Source: Oscillospiraceae bacterium | GTDB lineage: Bacteria > Bacillota > Clostridia > Oscillospirales > Oscillospiraceae | Reading direction: 5' to 3' | Length of the DNA: 6,375 nt | NCBI GenBank assembly: GCA_017620315.1 | Contig: JAFZQQ010000088.1 | Span: forward strand, 1 to 6,375 | Part shown: positions 5,256 through 6,375 of the stretch, piece by piece | Position numbering within the stretch: position 1 is the first letter of the stretch | How the letters are laid out: each line of letters starts with the position of its first letter | Made by a program: the position numbers and the translations under genes | Notes under the pieces: generated by a model | Database searches by the model: none | Told to the model about the DNA's origin: nothing | The model's input: only the letters and a program-made list of their open reading frames with translations

Positions 5256-6375
5256 ATGGACAAGAATGTTCGCATCTGCATTATCGGCGGAGGCCCCGCC
5301 GGACTATCTGCGGGCATGTACCTCGAAAAGAAGGGTTACGAAAACTACACCATTCTTGAACGGAACGACCGCGTCGGCGGTAAATGCTGGTCCCCCACCT
5401 ACAACGGACGCCGCTATGAGATGGGCGCCATCATGGGCGTTCCCAGCTACTATGCCGTGCACGACGTCGAGGAATTCTGCGGCATCACGCACGACGGCCC
5501 CAAGCTGAATCGCAACTATAAAAATGCCTCCGGCAAGGTCATCGAGCCCTTTGAGCCAAAGAAGAACATTCTCAAGATCCCCCGTCTTCTCAAGATGAAA
5601 AAGCAGCTCAAGGTCTTCGGCGAGCTGCTTGAGACCAAGTACAAGGGCTATGACGTCAACGGCCACCGCGGCGTCGCCGAGGGCCGCTACGACGGCTTTG
5701 CCGTCACTCCCGGCCGCGAACCGGTCAGCGGCAGCAACCCCAACCTCAAGGATCTGTGCCTGCCCTTCAGCGAATTCTGCCGCAAGAATAACGTCGAGCT
5801 GGTGCAGGACATCTGGATCGGGCCGTACACCTCCTTCGGTTACGGTTATTTTGACGAGATACCCGCCGCTTATGTTCTCAAGTATCTGGACTTCCAGACC
5901 ACAATGAACTTCGTCAAGGTCAACCTCTGGACCTGGCAGAACGGCACGCAGTATATCTGGGAGCAGCTCAACGAGCACCTTAAAAACAAGGCGCGCCTGA
6001 GCTGCACCATAGAAAAGGTCGAGCGCCATGACGGCAAGGTCTATGTCACGGTCAACGGCGCTGTCGAGGAATACGACAAGATCATCGTCACCGCCCCGCT
6101 GCACATCCCCGGAAAGCGCGCCGACGGTCAGAAGGGCATGGACGAGTATTTCGACGTGCGCGACGACGAGAAGGAGCTGTTCTCAAAGATCGACTATGAG
6201 CGCTATGACGTGCTCGCGGTCGAGACCAAGCCCGAGGATCACCCCGAGATCAGTTACTACGTCTTTGACAACATGGTCAAGGAGCGCCTCGGTCACCTGA
6301 TGGTCTATTATCGCCGCTGGAAGGACAGCGTCGACCAGATCATCACCACCTACGCGCTGCGCAAGCACAAGGACA
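5256..6375 (+). CDS. FAD-dependent polyunsaturated fatty acid isomerase-like oxidoreductase, 3' end outside window
   Basis: The visible 373 codons begin with a Rossmann FAD site: IIGGGPAGLS (9-18, G11-x-G13-x-x-G16), then the ribose-binding acidic residue E35 in YTILER, and the second flavin motif DRVGGKC (38-44). Several blocks closely match, from memory, the P. acnes polyenoic fatty acid isomerase (PAI, about 424 residues): GRRYEMGAIMGVPSY (51-65), LLETKYKGYDVNGH (124-137), a GYGYFDEIPAAYVLKYLDF block, LWTWQNGTQ, and a C-terminal RLGHLMVYYRRW block. R86 aligns with PAI Arg88, reported to hold the substrate carboxylate. PAI converts linoleate to trans-10,cis-12 conjugated linoleate. This protein carries about 22 extra residues between GH137 and LPF169. 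About 50-70 residues should lie beyond the edge. ATG 5256 has GGAGG (5242-5246) 9 bases upstream. It is divergent from the acyl operon. The family call is firm; exact substrate and product are inference. Confidence 0.88.
   Translation, partial: MDKNVRICIIGGGPAGLSAGMYLEKKGYENYTILERNDRVGGKCWSPTYNGRRYEMGAIMGVPSYYAVHDVEEFCGITHDGPKLNRNYKNASGKVIEPFEPKKNILKIPRLLKMKKQLKVFGELLETKYKGYDVNGHRGVAEGRYDGFAVTPGREPVSGSNPNLKDLCLPFSEFCRKNNVELVQDIWIGPYTSFGYGYFDEIPAAYVLKYLDFQTTMNFVKVNLWTWQNGTQYIWEQLNEHLKNKARLSCTIEKVERHDGKVYVTVNGAVEEYDKIIVTAPLHIPGKRADGQKGMDEYFDVRDDEKELFSKIDYERYDVLAVETKPEDHPEISYYVFDNMVKERLGHLMVYYRRWKDSVDQIITTYALRKHKD

Noticed and set aside
5304..6104. Long minus-strand open frame (266 codons) inside the isomerase-like gene
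   Set aside because: It is antisense to a gene with clear FAD motifs and family similarity; its composition is a mirror effect of GC-rich codons and it shows no known motif or ribosome site.

Overview
The window looks like chromosomal DNA from a GC-rich, anaerobic Gram-positive bacterium, most likely a gut Clostridia (Oscillospirales-type) lineage. The clues are purine-rich GGAGG-type ribosome binding sites, a secreted S-layer-homology (SLH) protein, and a clostridial-style mix of TTG and ATG starts. The lineage is an inference; no rRNA or other marker gene is present. I saw no tRNA, rRNA, CRISPR array, insertion sequence or prophage gene.

Layout. Seven genes lie on the minus strand and one on the plus strand. 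A compact five-gene minus-strand operon runs from about 5069 down to 1589. In transcription order it encodes an AMP-forming acyl ligase (ANL superfamily), a dedicated acyl carrier protein, a FatA/FatB-type acyl-ACP thioesterase (its start overlaps the ACP stop by 4 bases), a complete HypA-type metallochaperone, and an unrecognised multi-pass membrane protein. A GC-rich hairpin at about 1544-1573 closes it. A second minus-strand unit follows with its own promoter at 1456-1489: a degenerate, shortened relative of class II fumarase with a hydrophobic C-terminal tail, then an SLH-domain exported protein that leaves the window at base 1.

Divergent from the acyl operon, across a 186-base intergenic region (5070-5255) carrying promoter-like elements for both directions, is a plus-strand FAD-dependent oxidoreductase that runs off the right edge. 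It resembles the bacterial polyunsaturated fatty acid isomerase (linoleate to trans-10,cis-12 conjugated linoleate) of Cutibacterium/Propionibacterium acnes. A perfect 10-base inverted repeat with a 28-base spacer overlaps its -10 box and looks like an operator.

How the genes may work together (inference). The ligase could load a carboxylic or fatty acid onto the dedicated ACP, the thioesterase could release it, and the divergent flavoenzyme could rearrange double bonds of a free unsaturated fatty acid. This would make the right half a fatty-acid capture or modification locus. The roles of the HypA protein and the membrane protein in such a pathway are unexplained. The degenerate fumarase homologue has lost the regions that carry the catalytic residues of its family, so it is probably a pseudoenzyme with a non-catalytic role.
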